64,000 nt of DNA from Brevundimonas sp. EYE_349 (GTDB lineage: Bacteria > Pseudomonadota > Alphaproteobacteria > Caulobacterales > Caulobacteraceae), in contig NZ_JAHXPB010000007.1 in NCBI RefSeq assembly GCF_023147505.1, forward strand, positions 62,001 through 126,000, in the 5' to 3' direction. Numbering within the stretch: position 1 is the stretch's first letter; the number at the start of each line of letters is the position of its first letter. This document shows, in pieces, positions 41,312 through 52,200 of this stretch. The notes beneath the pieces were generated by a model. That model worked only from the letters and a program-made list of their open reading frames with translations, was not told the origin of the DNA and did no database searches. Position numbers and translations under genes: made by a program.

Positions 41312-43540
41312 ATGAACCGTCATGTGAAGTGCGCGCTGCTGGCCGGGGCGGCGTGGGGCGTGCTTGCCGGGGCCTCTGTCGCCCAGGACGCCGAAACGAG
41401 CGCCCAGGCGGCGAGCGCCAACCAGGACACGGCGACCGTCGACGACATCGTCGTCACAGCGCGCCGCCGCGACGAACAGCTGAAGGATGTGCCGATCGCG
41501 GTTTCGGCCCTCAGCGCCGAACGTCTGGAGCAGACGGGCGCCGTCAACATCACCGCGCTTCAGCAGCAGACGCCCAACGCCACGGTCCAGATCGCGCGCG
41601 GCTCCAACTCCACCCTGATCAGCTTCATTCGCGGCGTGGGCCAGCAGGATCCGCTGTGGGGCTTCGAGCCCGGCGTGGGCCTCTATGTCGACGACGTCTA
41701 TGTGGCCCGTCCGCAGGGGGCGGTGCTGGACATCTTCGACATCTCGCGCATCGAGGTGCTGCGCGGTCCGCAGGGCACGCTGTACGGTCGCAACACCATC
41801 GGCGGCGCGATCAAATACGTCACCAAACGTCTGGGCCAGGATCCCAGCCTGACGGCCCGCGCCGAGGTGGGCGCCTATAACGAGCACAACTTCCTGCTGT
41901 CGGGTTCGGTCCCGGTCGGTCAAACCTTCGCCATCGGCGGGGCGGTCGCCACCTATCAGCACGACGGCTACGGCAAGAACCTGAACACCGGTCAGGATCA
42001 GTACGACAAGGACGTCACCGCCTATCGCGCCAGCGCCGAGTGGACGCCGAACGACAACCTGTTCTTCCGCCTGGCATGGGATCGTGTCGAGGATGACTCC
42101 AGCCCCCGCCACGGCCACCGTGAAGTCACGTCTTCCGACGGCCTGTGGCGCGCGCCCGCCGGCAAGTACGACACCTATGCCGGCATCACCGGCGAGCAGA
42201 AGGTCGTGACCGAGGGCGTGGCCCTGACCGGCGAATACCGCGTCAACGACAGGCTGACGCTGAAGTCGATCACCGCCTATCGCTCGGGCGACACGGCGAC
42301 GGTCATCGACTTCGACCAGACGCCGAACCCGACCCTGGACGTGCCGGCCATCTATGCCGACCACCAGTTCACCCAGGAATTCCAGGCCTTGTTCACTGGC
42401 GGGCGCTGGTCCGGCGTGGCGGGCGTCTATTATCTGGACGGAACCTCGTCCGGCGTATTCGACACCATCGCCGGCAATCTGGGCCTGTCGATCGCGGCGG
42501 CCGGTTCGGTGGACACCAAGTCCTTCTCGATCTTCGGCGACTTCAGCTACGACCTGACGGACCGCCTGCACCTGTCGCTGGGCGGCCGCTACACCCGCGA
42601 CGACAAGGACGCCTCGGTCCTGCGCCAGTTCTATCTGGGCGCCACCCGCAGCCCGCTGACCGGCGGCGCGCCGCGCGCGGTCTTTGCGACCCGCACCAAC
42701 TACACGGCCTCCGACACCTTCGAGAAGTTCACGCCGCGCGCCAGCCTCTCGTATGACTTCTCCGACCAGATGACCGGCTACGCCTCGGTCAGCCAGGGCT
42801 TCAAATCGGGCGGCTGGGACATGCGCGGCGACGCCGCCCTGGTGCCTCAGACGGTCAACGGCTACCAGCCCGAGACGGTCACGACCTATGAAGTCGGCCT
42901 GAAGGGTTCGGCTTTCGACCGGCGTATGAACTTCGCCTCGGCCATCTTCTACTCCGACTACAAGGATCAGCAGATCACGACCCAGCAGGTGGCCACGCCG
43001 CCCGCCGTCGGCATCGCCTCGGTGGTCGACAACGCCGGCGCCTCGACCATCTACGGCTTCGAGCTGGAAGGCTCGGCCTATCTGACCGGCGACATCACCG
43101 CCAACTTCTCACTCGGCTATCTGAAGAACGAGTTCGACGAGTTCATCACCCTGGTCACGGGCGCGCCGGTCGATATCTCGGACCAGCGCAAGCCCCAGAA
43201 CTCGCCGGAATGGTCGGCCTACTACGGCATGACCTGGCGCGGCGATGTCCTGGGCGGCGAGATCCGCGTCACCCCGTCGCTGTCGTATCGCTCGGACTAC
43301 CATCTGTTCGATGCGCCCGATCCGATCCTGGACCAGAAGGGCTATGTCCTGGCCGACGCCAGCGTGATCTGGACCGCGCCCAGCAAGCGCTGGGAAGTGG
43401 GTCTGTTCGGTCGCAACCTGACCGACGTCCGCTACAAGGTCGGGGGCTACAGCTTCCCCGGCGCGACCTACAACAACTCGATCAGCGCCTTCTACGGCCC
43501 GCCGACCACCTATTCGGCGCGCCTGACCTATCGGTTCTGA
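41312..43540 (+). CDS. TonB-dependent receptor
   Basis: 742 aa with a signal peptide (residues 1-24, SVAQ) and a TonB box-like DDIVVTARRRDEQLKDVPI. The plug domain follows (ALSAERLEQTGAVNITALQQ to IEVLRGPQGTLYGRNTIGGA), then a 22-strand barrel ending YSARLTYRF with a C-terminal Phe. It takes up a large or scarce substrate across the outer membrane with energy from TonB-ExbBD. The type with the plug motif QGTLYGRNTIGGAI and barrel GFKSGGWD is common in sphingomonads and caulobacters; the ligand is unknown. Followed by a terminator and an MFS gene. Confidence 0.95.
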   Translation: MNRHVKCALLAGAAWGVLAGASVAQDAETSAQAASANQDTATVDDIVVTARRRDEQLKDVPIAVSALSAERLEQTGAVNITALQQQTPNATVQIARGSNSTLISFIRGVGQQDPLWGFEPGVGLYVDDVYVARPQGAVLDIFDISRIEVLRGPQGTLYGRNTIGGAIKYVTKRLGQDPSLTARAEVGAYNEHNFLLSGSVPVGQTFAIGGAVATYQHDGYGKNLNTGQDQYDKDVTAYRASAEWTPNDNLFFRLAWDRVEDDSSPRHGHREVTSSDGLWRAPAGKYDTYAGITGEQKVVTEGVALTGEYRVNDRLTLKSITAYRSGDTATVIDFDQTPNPTLDVPAIYADHQFTQEFQALFTGGRWSGVAGVYYLDGTSSGVFDTIAGNLGLSIAAAGSVDTKSFSIFGDFSYDLTDRLHLSLGGRYTRDDKDASVLRQFYLGATRSPLTGGAPRAVFATRTNYTASDTFEKFTPRASLSYDFSDQMTGYASVSQGFKSGGWDMRGDAALVPQTVNGYQPETVTTYEVGLKGSAFDRRMNFASAIFYSDYKDQQITTQQVATPPAVGIASVVDNAGASTIYGFELEGSAYLTGDITANFSLGYLKNEFDEFITLVTGAPVDISDQRKPQNSPEWSAYYGMTWRGDVLGGEIRVTPSLSYRSDYHLFDAPDPILDQKGYVLADASVIWTAPSKRWEVGLFGRNLTDVRYKVGGYSFPGATYNNSISAFYGPPTTYSARLTYRF

Positions 43541-43566
43541 TCGCGATCAGAGACGCCTGAGGACGA

Positions 43567-43594
43567 GGGGCGGCGGTTTCCGGGCCGCCGCCCC
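43567..43594 (+). terminator. Hairpin after the TonB receptor gene
   Basis: GGGGCGGCGG and CCGCCGCCCC form a perfect 10-bp stem around TTTCCGGG, followed by TTTGCTTTG. It is a likely terminator or attenuator 26 bp past the receptor stop, before the MFS gene. Confidence 0.6.
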
Positions 43595-43646
43595 TTTGCT
43601 TTGCAGCAGGCCGAGTTACGGCTAGGCTCGCCTCAACAAGAAGAAC

Positions 43647-45185
43647 ATGCCCAGGGAAACGCCGATGACGACGGATACGCTGACGGTCGAGGACAAGGTG
43701 CGCCCGGAGCGGCCCGGCTACCGCTACTATGTGTTGGCGGTCCTGATCCTGATCTACATGCTGAATTTCCTGGATCGCCAGATCATCGGCATTCTGGCCG
43801 CGCCGCTGAAGGCCGAGTTCGGCATGTCGGACAGCCAGTTCGGTCTGTTGGGCGGCATCGCCTTCGCCTCGGTCTATTCGACATTGGCCATTCCCCTGGC
43901 CTGGCTGGCGGATCGATTCAGCCGGGTCTGGATCATGACTGGCGCCCTGGCCGTATGGTCGGGCTTCACCGCCCTGTGCGGCATGGCCGGGTCGTTCGGC
44001 CAGCTGTTCCTGTGCCGGATGGGCGTCGGTATCGGCGAGGCGGGCGGAGTGGCGCCGGCCTATTCGCTGATCGCCGACTACTTCCCGCCGCATCAGCGGG
44101 CGCGAGCCATGGCGGCCTTCGCCTTCGGCATTCCGCTGGGCATGGCGGCGGGCACGCTTGTCGGGGGGCTGCTGGCGGCGACCTATGGCTGGCGTACGGC
44201 CTTCATCGTGGTCGGCCTTCTGGGCGTGCTGGTTGCGCCGCTGCTGCGCCTGACGGTGCGCGACCCCAAGCGGGGCGGGACCGATGTGGCCAAGACCGAA
44301 GCCCAGGTCGCGGCTCTGGCCGCCGCCCCCCTCGGCGTGGACCGGGCCGGCAAGATCGCCGCCCAGATCATGCTGGGCCTGGGTGTCGGCCTGCTGGTGC
44401 TGGCCGCCCTGAACTGGCTGATGGGAATGTCGCTGGGCAATCCGCTGGTGCTCGCCTTTGGCGGCCTGCTGGCCGTGGTGATCGGCGTCTCGCTGATGAT
44501 CGCGCGGCGCACGGCCTCGCTGGTGATCAGGAAGCCCAGCTTCTGGCTTTTGGCGCTCGGCGCGGCCTCGTCTTCGGTGTGCGGCTACGGCGTCGCCGGC
44601 TGGTTGCCCCTGTTCTTCATGCGCAGCTTCGACCTGACCCTGAAACAGACCAGCGTCTATTACGCCGGCATCGCCCTGATCGGCGGCATCCTAGGAATCT
44701 GGTTGGGCGGCATGATCGCCGACAAACTGTCGAAAAGGGGCAAGGGCGCCTATCCGCTGACGCCCGCCGTCGCCTTCCTGATCTCCGCGCCCTGTTTCAT
44801 CCTGGCGATGAACTCGCCTTGGCTGATCGGCCTGGTCCTGCCCGGCGGCGGCAGCCATGTGCAGCAACTGACGCTGGCCTTCTTCATCTTCCTGCTGCCG
44901 ACAGGGCTGAACCTGGCTTGGCTGGGTCCAATCACGGCGGCGATCCAGCATCTGGTGCCGGCGGCCATGCGCTCGACCGCCTCGGCCCTGTTCCTCTTGC
45001 TGAACAATCTGCTGGGGATCGCGGTCGGCTTCTATTATTTCGGCTGGATGAGCGACCTTCTGGCGCCGCGCTTTGGCGAGGAGAGCCTGCGCTGGGCCAT
45101 CTACACCGGCATGGGCTTCTATGTGCTGGCGGCGATCCTGCTGATCGGGGCCTCACGCACGCTGAAACGCGACTGGGTCGACTAA
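43647..45185 (+). CDS. MFS transporter (spinster-like)
   Basis: 512 aa; the ATG at 43665 (MTTDTLTVED) is an equally good start. Twelve core helices carry MFS signatures: YMLNFLDRQIIGILAAPL in helix 1 and PLAWLADRFSR between helices 2 and 3. The central loop between the two halves contains two additional hydrophobic segments (about residues 240-290), so the protein may have 14 helices. It follows the TonB receptor on the same strand and could carry the same substrate across the inner membrane. Confidence 0.9.
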   Translation: MPRETPMTTDTLTVEDKVRPERPGYRYYVLAVLILIYMLNFLDRQIIGILAAPLKAEFGMSDSQFGLLGGIAFASVYSTLAIPLAWLADRFSRVWIMTGALAVWSGFTALCGMAGSFGQLFLCRMGVGIGEAGGVAPAYSLIADYFPPHQRARAMAAFAFGIPLGMAAGTLVGGLLAATYGWRTAFIVVGLLGVLVAPLLRLTVRDPKRGGTDVAKTEAQVAALAAAPLGVDRAGKIAAQIMLGLGVGLLVLAALNWLMGMSLGNPLVLAFGGLLAVVIGVSLMIARRTASLVIRKPSFWLLALGAASSSVCGYGVAGWLPLFFMRSFDLTLKQTSVYYAGIALIGGILGIWLGGMIADKLSKRGKGAYPLTPAVAFLISAPCFILAMNSPWLIGLVLPGGGSHVQQLTLAFFIFLLPTGLNLAWLGPITAAIQHLVPAAMRSTASALFLLLNNLLGIAVGFYYFGWMSDLLAPRFGEESLRWAIYTGMGFYVLAAILLIGASRTLKRDWVD

Positions 45186-45204
45186 ATTCCCGCTTCACAT
45201 ACTG

Positions 45205-45240
45205 TTGCACCCGCGAAGGGGCGGGGCCTATAAGCCCCGC
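45205..45240 (+). promoter_or_regulatory. Promoter of sucC with palindrome around the -10
   Basis: TTGCAC (45205-45210) and CTATAA (45228-45233) are 17 bp apart, a good sigma-70 promoter 40 bp before sucC. The -10 lies exactly in the loop of a perfect inverted repeat GCGGGGC/GCCCCGC (45221-45240). Confidence 0.6.
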
Positions 45241-45272
45241 AACTCTCCCCAGCGAAGATTGCGGCGGTTTCC

Positions 45273-46463
<1,191 letters not shown>

Positions 46464-46494
46464 CCCTTCGATAACCGGCGGCCGGGACCAGACG

Positions 46495-47412
46495 ATGACA
46501 CGGTTCGATGTCGTCGCCATGGCCCTGGCCCCCGAACGGCACATCGGCGTCTTCGTCGATCATTACCGGGCGAGGGGCGCCCAGCGTGTGCGGGTCTATT
46601 TCGACGGGCCCGCCTCGGCCGCCCCCCGGCCGAACGCCGTCGGCCTGTCCGACGATGAACTGACCCTCTGCGACGACGCCTTCTGGGGCGCGCGCGGCGG
46701 TCGCCCCGCCTCGGTCGAGGCCCGCCAACGCATTGTCTATGCCGACGCCTATCGCGACCTGCAGGCCGACTGGCTGGTGGTCGTGGACATCGACGAACTG
46801 ATCTTCGGGCCGGTCGACCTGGCCGCCGCGCTTCAGGCCGTGCCCGCCGGGCGCGGTCTGGCGGTCTTTCCCACGGTCGAGGCGGTGTGGCGGGCCGGCG
46901 ACGACCTGAACCGCGAGTACGGCGCCGTCCTGGCGCGCAAATCCTATAGCGGGCCGTGCTGGTCCGAGCTTGGCCATCTGCTCTATCCGGGCGGGGGCGC
47001 CTTCTTCGTGCGCGGCCTGCTGGGCCACCACATGGGCAAATATGCGGTGCGGCGCGGTCTGGACTGCACCACCCCCTGCATTCACGAAGCCAAGCGGAAC
47101 GAGGTTCCGTTGAAGGCCGCGCGACTCCGCGACCCACGCACCAATCGGCCCGTGTGGTTGCTGCACTACGACGCCATCAGCCTGGACGCCTGGCGGGCCA
47201 AGTGGGATCGGCGCCTGGCCGCTGGCGACACGGTCGAGATCGGGCGCCGCCGTTGTCGCCAACAGGCGACCTATGCCGCCGCGCGCGAGACCGGCGGAGA
47301 GTGCGCCCTGTTCTCCCGGCTTTACAGCATGAACCGCGTGCAGGAGGCGGCCCTGCGCGTCCTGGGCCTGCTGCTGGACATCCCGCCGTCCCCGCGTTCC
47401 GTGCGCGACTGA
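46495..47412 (+). CDS. Glycosyltransferase family 2/92-like protein
   Basis: 305 aa. The pattern fits the small DUF23/GT92-type transferases of bacteria: FDVVAMALAPERHIGVFVDH, VRVYFDG, and the metal-binding DxD in WLVVVDIDELIF. The later FPTVEAVWRAG and ARKSYSGPCWSELGHLL carry conserved aromatic residues. No membrane segment or signal peptide, so cytosolic; the donor and acceptor are unknown. It starts 31 bp after sucC and ends 52 bp before the antitoxin gene, on the same strand. Confidence 0.75.
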   Translation: MTRFDVVAMALAPERHIGVFVDHYRARGAQRVRVYFDGPASAAPRPNAVGLSDDELTLCDDAFWGARGGRPASVEARQRIVYADAYRDLQADWLVVVDIDELIFGPVDLAAALQAVPAGRGLAVFPTVEAVWRAGDDLNREYGAVLARKSYSGPCWSELGHLLYPGGGAFFVRGLLGHHMGKYAVRRGLDCTTPCIHEAKRNEVPLKAARLRDPRTNRPVWLLHYDAISLDAWRAKWDRRLAAGDTVEIGRRRCRQQATYAAARETGGECALFSRLYSMNRVQEAALRVLGLLLDIPPSPRSVRD

Positions 47413-47464
47413 CTTGCCTGTACAGGCTCCACGGCCTATGTGCTCCACATAACCCGTGTAACCC

Positions 47465-47719
47465 ATGACCCGAAACATCACCCTCGCCATCGACGACGCC
47501 CTGCTCGACAAGGTGCGTGTTCTGGCCGCCATGAAGCGGACGACGGTCAACGAGGCGGTGCGCGGTTTCCTGACCCAGTGGGTCGAGCAGGAAACCTCGA
47601 AGGACGAGGCGCGCGAGGCGCTGTTGAAGCTGATAGACGAATCCGAGGGCCGTATGGGCGATTGGCGTCCCGGAAAGCGCGACGAAATCTACAGTGGGGA
47701 TCGTCGGTTTGATCGCTAA
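47465..47719 (+). CDS. vapB: VapB-type antitoxin
   Basis: 84 aa. The N-terminal TRNITLAIDDALLDKVRVLA is a ribbon-helix-helix DNA-binding motif, followed by KRTTVNEAVRGFLTQWVE, the two helices of that fold. The charged C terminus (ESEGRMGDWRPGKRDEIY) would bind and block the toxin. The stop lies 26 bp inside the PIN gene. Antitoxins of this type repress their own operon; no operator was identified. Confidence 0.88.
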   Translation: MTRNITLAIDDALLDKVRVLAAMKRTTVNEAVRGFLTQWVEQETSKDEAREALLKLIDESEGRMGDWRPGKRDEIYSGDRRFDR

Positions 47720-48134
47720 TTCCGAGGTCTTTCTCGACACCAACATCCTGCTTTACGCCGCCTTGGGGCAGCAGCACGCGGGCCGTCGTTGGGAGCGGGC
47801 GCGCGAGATCGCGCTGACTGAGGACTATTGCACCTCGGGCCAGGTGCTGGCCGAATTCTACAATATCGCCACGCGCAGGGGCGCCCCGCCGCTCACCTTG
47901 GATCAGGCGCGGGAGTGGATTCGCGTCATCGCCTTGAAGCCCTGCCAGCCGATCACGCCCGAAGTGGTCGTGGCGGGCGTCGACAACGCGCGTCGCTACC
48001 AACTGTCCTACTGGGATGGCGCGATCATCGCCGCCGCCGAGAAGATCGGAGCCAAAATTCTCTATTCCGAAGATTTGAATCACGGTCAGACCTACGGGTC
48101 GGTCCGCGTTGAAAACCCTTTCCTTCCCGCCTGA
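47694..48134 (+). CDS. vapC: VapC-type PIN-domain toxin
   Basis: 146 aa from the GTG at 47694, or 141 aa from a TTG at 47709. The PIN-domain acidic residues are all present: Asp15 in VFLDTNILLYA, Glu54 in QVLAEFYNIA, Asp108 in YWDGAIIAAA and Asp127 in LYSEDLNHG. VapC toxins are magnesium-dependent ribonucleases, often cutting tRNA or rRNA. Complete active site and the overlapping antitoxin indicate a functional pair. It ends 18 bp before sucD. Confidence 0.92.
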   Translation: MGIVGLIANSEVFLDTNILLYAALGQQHAGRRWERAREIALTEDYCTSGQVLAEFYNIATRRGAPPLTLDQAREWIRVIALKPCQPITPEVVVAGVDNARRYQLSYWDGAIIAAAEKIGAKILYSEDLNHGQTYGSVRVENPFLPA

Positions 48135-48152
48135 CCAAAGAAGCGAGCCAAT

Positions 48153-49055
48153 ATGTCCATCCTCGTCGACAAGAACACCAAGATCATCGTTCAGGGCCTG
48201 ACCGGCAAGACCGGCGGCTTCCACACCGAACAGGCCCTGGCCTATCACGGCACCCAGATGGTCGCCGGCGTGCACCCGACCAAGGGCGGCACGAACTGGA
48301 CGGGCTCGCACGGCGAAACCCTGCCGATCTACGCCTCGGTCGCCGAAGCCAAGGACGCGACGGGCGCTGACGCCTCGGTCATCTACGTCCCGCCGTCGGG
48401 CGCGGCGGCCGCCATCATCGAGGCCATCGACGCCGAGATTCCCTTCATCACCTGCATCACCGAAGGCATCCCGGTGGTGGACATGGTCAAGGTGAAGCGC
48501 CGCCTGGAAGGCTCCAAGTCGCGCCTCCTGGGTCCGAACTGCCCGGGCATCCTGACGCCGGACGAGTGCAAGATCGGCATCATGCCGGGCAATATCTTCA
48601 AGAAGGGCTCGGTCGGCATCGTGTCGCGTTCGGGCACCCTGACCTATGAAGCCGTGTTCCAGACCACCAATGAAGGCCTGGGCCAGACCACGGCCGTCGG
48701 CATCGGCGGCGACCCGGTCAAGGGCACCGAGTTCATCGACGTGCTGGAACTGTTCCTGGCCGACGAAGAGACCACCTCGATCATCATGATCGGCGAAATC
48801 GGCGGCGGGGCCGAAGAAGACGCCGCCCAGTTCCTGATCGACGAAGCCAAGAAGGGCCGCAAGAAGCCGATGGCCGGCTTCATCGCGGGCCGGACCGCTC
48901 CGAAGGGCCGCACGATGGGCCACGCCGGCGCCGTCGTCTCGGGCGGCAAGGGCGATGCGGAATCCAAGATCGCGGCGATGGAAGCCGCCGGCATCCGCAT
49001 GTCGGAATCGCCGGCTCGCCTGGGCAAGACCCTGGTGGACGTGCTGAAGGGCTGA
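48153..49055 (+). CDS. sucD: Succinyl-CoA synthetase, alpha subunit
   Basis: 300 aa. It holds the CoA site and the phosphorylated histidine. The Rossmann start [20 protein letters not shown], the conserved PGGTKGG-type [29 protein letters not shown] and the active-site His in [13 protein letters not shown] are as expected. It follows the VapC gene by 18 bp, so its expression is tied to the TA module unless an internal promoter exists. A terminator follows at 49111. Confidence 0.97.
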   Translation: MSILVDKNTKIIVQGLTGKTGGFHTEQALAYHGTQMVAGVHPTKGGTNWTGSHGETLPIYASVAEAKDATGADASVIYVPPSGAAAAIIEAIDAEIPFITCITEGIPVVDMVKVKRRLEGSKSRLLGPNCPGILTPDECKIGIMPGNIFKKGSVGIVSRSGTLTYEAVFQTTNEGLGQTTAVGIGGDPVKGTEFIDVLELFLADEETTSIIMIGEIGGGAEEDAAQFLIDEAKKGRKKPMAGFIAGRTAPKGRTMGHAGAVVSGGKGDAESKIAAMEAAGIRMSESPARLGKTLVDVLKG

Positions 49056-49110
49056 TGCTCTCTGCCTGATGGCGTTTCGGCATCAAAAATGCCGTGTGAC
49101 GCATCGATGG

Positions 49111-49142
49111 ACGCCCTCGGCTCAGGCTGGGGGCGTTTTTTC
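49111..49142 (+). terminator. Intrinsic terminator of the sucC-sucD unit
   Basis: ACGCCC and GGGCGT arms with an inner partially paired loop (CTCGGCTCAGGCTGGG) are followed by six T. It separates sucD from sucA. Confidence 0.75.
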
Positions 49143-49268
49143 TTGGGCCTGCGACCAAATTCCTACCAAAATGCCCCGTTTCGGTCATGACCCATAAGGA
49201 AACGACGCCTATATGACGGGCGCGCCCCTCACGGAGATGTGTCCGTCGGGCCCAGGGATTGCGAAACG

Positions 49269-52200
49269 ATGGCGGACGATGCCGGTCGGCTGAACCAGGT
49301 CTTTGCCGAGACCTCCTTCCTCTACGGGTCCAATGCGGCCTATATCGAGGAGCTTCACGAGAAATGGGCCAACGACCCTGGCTCGGTCTCGGCGGAGTGG
49401 AAGGCCTTCTTCGACCAGCTTCGCGACAACGCCGCCAGCGTGAAGGCCTCGGCCGAGGCCGGCGCCTGGGGCCGCGACACCGCCACGGAGCCCAGCGAGG
49501 CGACCGCCGTCTTCGACGGCCGCTGGCCGGCCCCCAAACCCGATCCCAAGAAGCCTGCCGCCGCCGCTGCTGCGCCCGCCGCCGCCGCCGCTGCGCCGGC
49601 CGAGGTTTCGGCCGACGTCATCCGCGCCGCCGCTCATGATTCCATCCGCGCCCTGATGCTGATCCGCAGCTATCGGGTGCGTGGCCACCTGCAGGCCAAG
49701 CTGGACCCGCTGGGCATCGAACAGCCGGTCGAGAACCCCGAGCTGACGCCTGAATTCTACGGTTTCACGGGCGCCGATCTGGACCGCCCGATCTTTCTGG
49801 ACGGGGTGCTGGGCCTGCAGACCGGCACGATCCGTGAAGTGCTGGACATCCTGAAGCGCACCTATTGCGGCACGGTCGGCATCCAGTTCATGCACATCGC
49901 CGAGCCGGAGGAGAAATCCTGGCTGCAGCAGCGGTTCGAGGGCGCCGACAAGTTCGAACAGAACGCCTTCTCCAAGGAAGGCAAGCTGGCCATCCTGTCC
50001 AAGCTGGTCGAGGCGGAAGGCTTCGAGCGCTTCCTGCACAAACGCTTCCCCGGCACCAAGCGGTTCGGCCTGGACGGCGGCGAGGCCATGGTCCCGGCGC
50101 TGGAGCAGGTCATCAAGCGCGGCGGTTCGCTGGGCGTCGACGAGGTCGTGCTGGGCATGGCCCACCGGGGCCGCCTGAACGTGCTGGCCGCCGTGATGGG
50201 CAAGCCTTACAAGGTCATCTTCCACGAGTTCCAGGGCGGTTCGGCCGTGCCGAGCGACATCGAGGGTTCGGGCGACGTCAAATACCACATGGGCGCCTCG
50301 TCGAACCGCGAGTTCGACGGCAATCACGTCCACCTGTCGCTGACCGCCAACCCGTCGCACCTTGAGATCGTCAACCCGGTCGTGCTGGGCAAGGCGCGCG
50401 CCAAACAGGCGTTCGACATCCGCGAGGCCAACGAGGGCGTGCCGGAAGGCCAGTGGGCGCTGGATCGCTCCAAGGTCGTGCCGCTGCTGATCCACGGCGA
50501 CGCCGCCTTCGCCGGCCAAGGCGTGGTGGCCGAATGTTTCGCCTTGATGGGGCTGAAGGGCTACCGTACCGGCGGCACGCTTCACTTTGTCATCAACAAC
50601 CAGATCGGCTTCACCACCAGCCCGCGCAACTCGCGCTCGTCGCCCTATCCGTCGGACGTGGCGCTGATGGTCCAGGCGCCGATCTTCCACGTGAACGGCG
50701 ATGACCCTGAAGCGGTTGTCTTCGCCTCCAAGGTGGCCACCGAATACCGCCAGAAGTTCCACAAGGACGTGGTGGTGGACATGTTCTGCTACCGCCGCTT
50801 CGGCCACAACGAAGGCGACGATCCCACCTTCACCCAGCCGCTGATGTATTCGAAGATCCGCGCCCAGCCCTCGACCCGCGAACTCTATTCGCAGCGTCTG
50901 GTCGCCGAGGGCGTGGTCACCCAGGAGCAGGTGGACGCCGAGGTCGAGCGGTTCGAGAAATTCCTCGACGAACAGTTCGAGGCCGGCAAGACCTGGACCG
51001 CCGAGAAGGCTGACTGGCTGGACGGCCAGTGGCAGGGCTTCCAGACGCCCAAGGACGAGCTGCGTGGCGACACCGCCGTGCCGCTGGCCAAGCTGACGGA
51101 TCTGGGCCACCGCCTGACCACCATTCCCAACAGCGTCGACATGCACAAGACGCTGAAGCGGGTCATCGACGGTCGGCGCGAAGCCATCACCTCGGGCCAG
51201 GGCCTGGACTGGGCCACGGCCGAGAGTCTGGCTTTCGCCAGCCTTGTCGACGAAGGCTTCCCGATCCGCCTGTCGGGCCAGGATTCGGTGCGCGGCACCT
51301 TCTCGCAGCGTCACTCGGGCATCATCGATCAGACGACCGAAGAGCGCTACATCCCGCTGAACAACCTGCGCGAAGGCCAGGCCAATTTTGAAGTCATCGA
51401 CTCGGCCCTGTCCGAAGAGGCGGTGCTGGGCTTTGAATACGGCTACTCGCTGGCCGATCCGAATACGCTGGTCATGTGGGAAGCCCAGTTCGGCGACTTC
51501 GTAAACGGCGCCCAGGTGGTGATCGACCAGTTCATCTCGTCGGGCGAACGCAAATGGCTGCGCATGAGCGGCCTGACCATGCTGCTGCCCCACGGCTACG
51601 AAGGCCAGGGGCCGGAACACTCCTCGGCCCGTCTGGAGCGCTTCCTGCAGGCTTGCGCCGAGGACAATATGCAGGTCGCCAACTGCACGACCCCGGCCAA
51701 CTATTTCCACATCCTGCGTCGCCAGCTGCACAGGCCGTTCCGCAAGCCGCTGATCCTGATGACGCCCAAGTCCTTGCTGCGCCACAAGAAGGCGGTCTCG
51801 TCCATGGCGGAGCTGGCGGAGGGCTCGGCCTTCCACCGCGTCCTGCACGATGACGCACAGACGCGGCCCGAGATCGCCGGGATCACCATCAAGGCGGACA
51901 AGGACATCCGTCGCGTCATCCTGTGCTCGGGCAAGGTCTATTACGACCTGCTAGATGCGCGCGAGAAGAAGTCCAAGGACGGTCAGGCGGTGGACGATGT
52001 CTACATCCTGCGTCTGGAGCAGTTCTATCCGTGGCCGATGCAGTCGTTGCGCAAGGAACTGGCCCGCTTCCCCAACGCCGAACTGGTCTGGTGCCAGGAA
52101 GAGCCGAAGAACATGGGGGGCTGGACCTTCGTTGATCCGTGGCTGGAGCTGACCCTGGACAAGCTGGACATCAAGGCCAAGCGCGCCCGCTACGTCGGCC

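Noticed and set aside
49209-51848. 879-codon antisense frame over sucA
   Set aside because: Same shadow effect; the plus strand is unmistakably sucA and the antisense product has no recognisable features.
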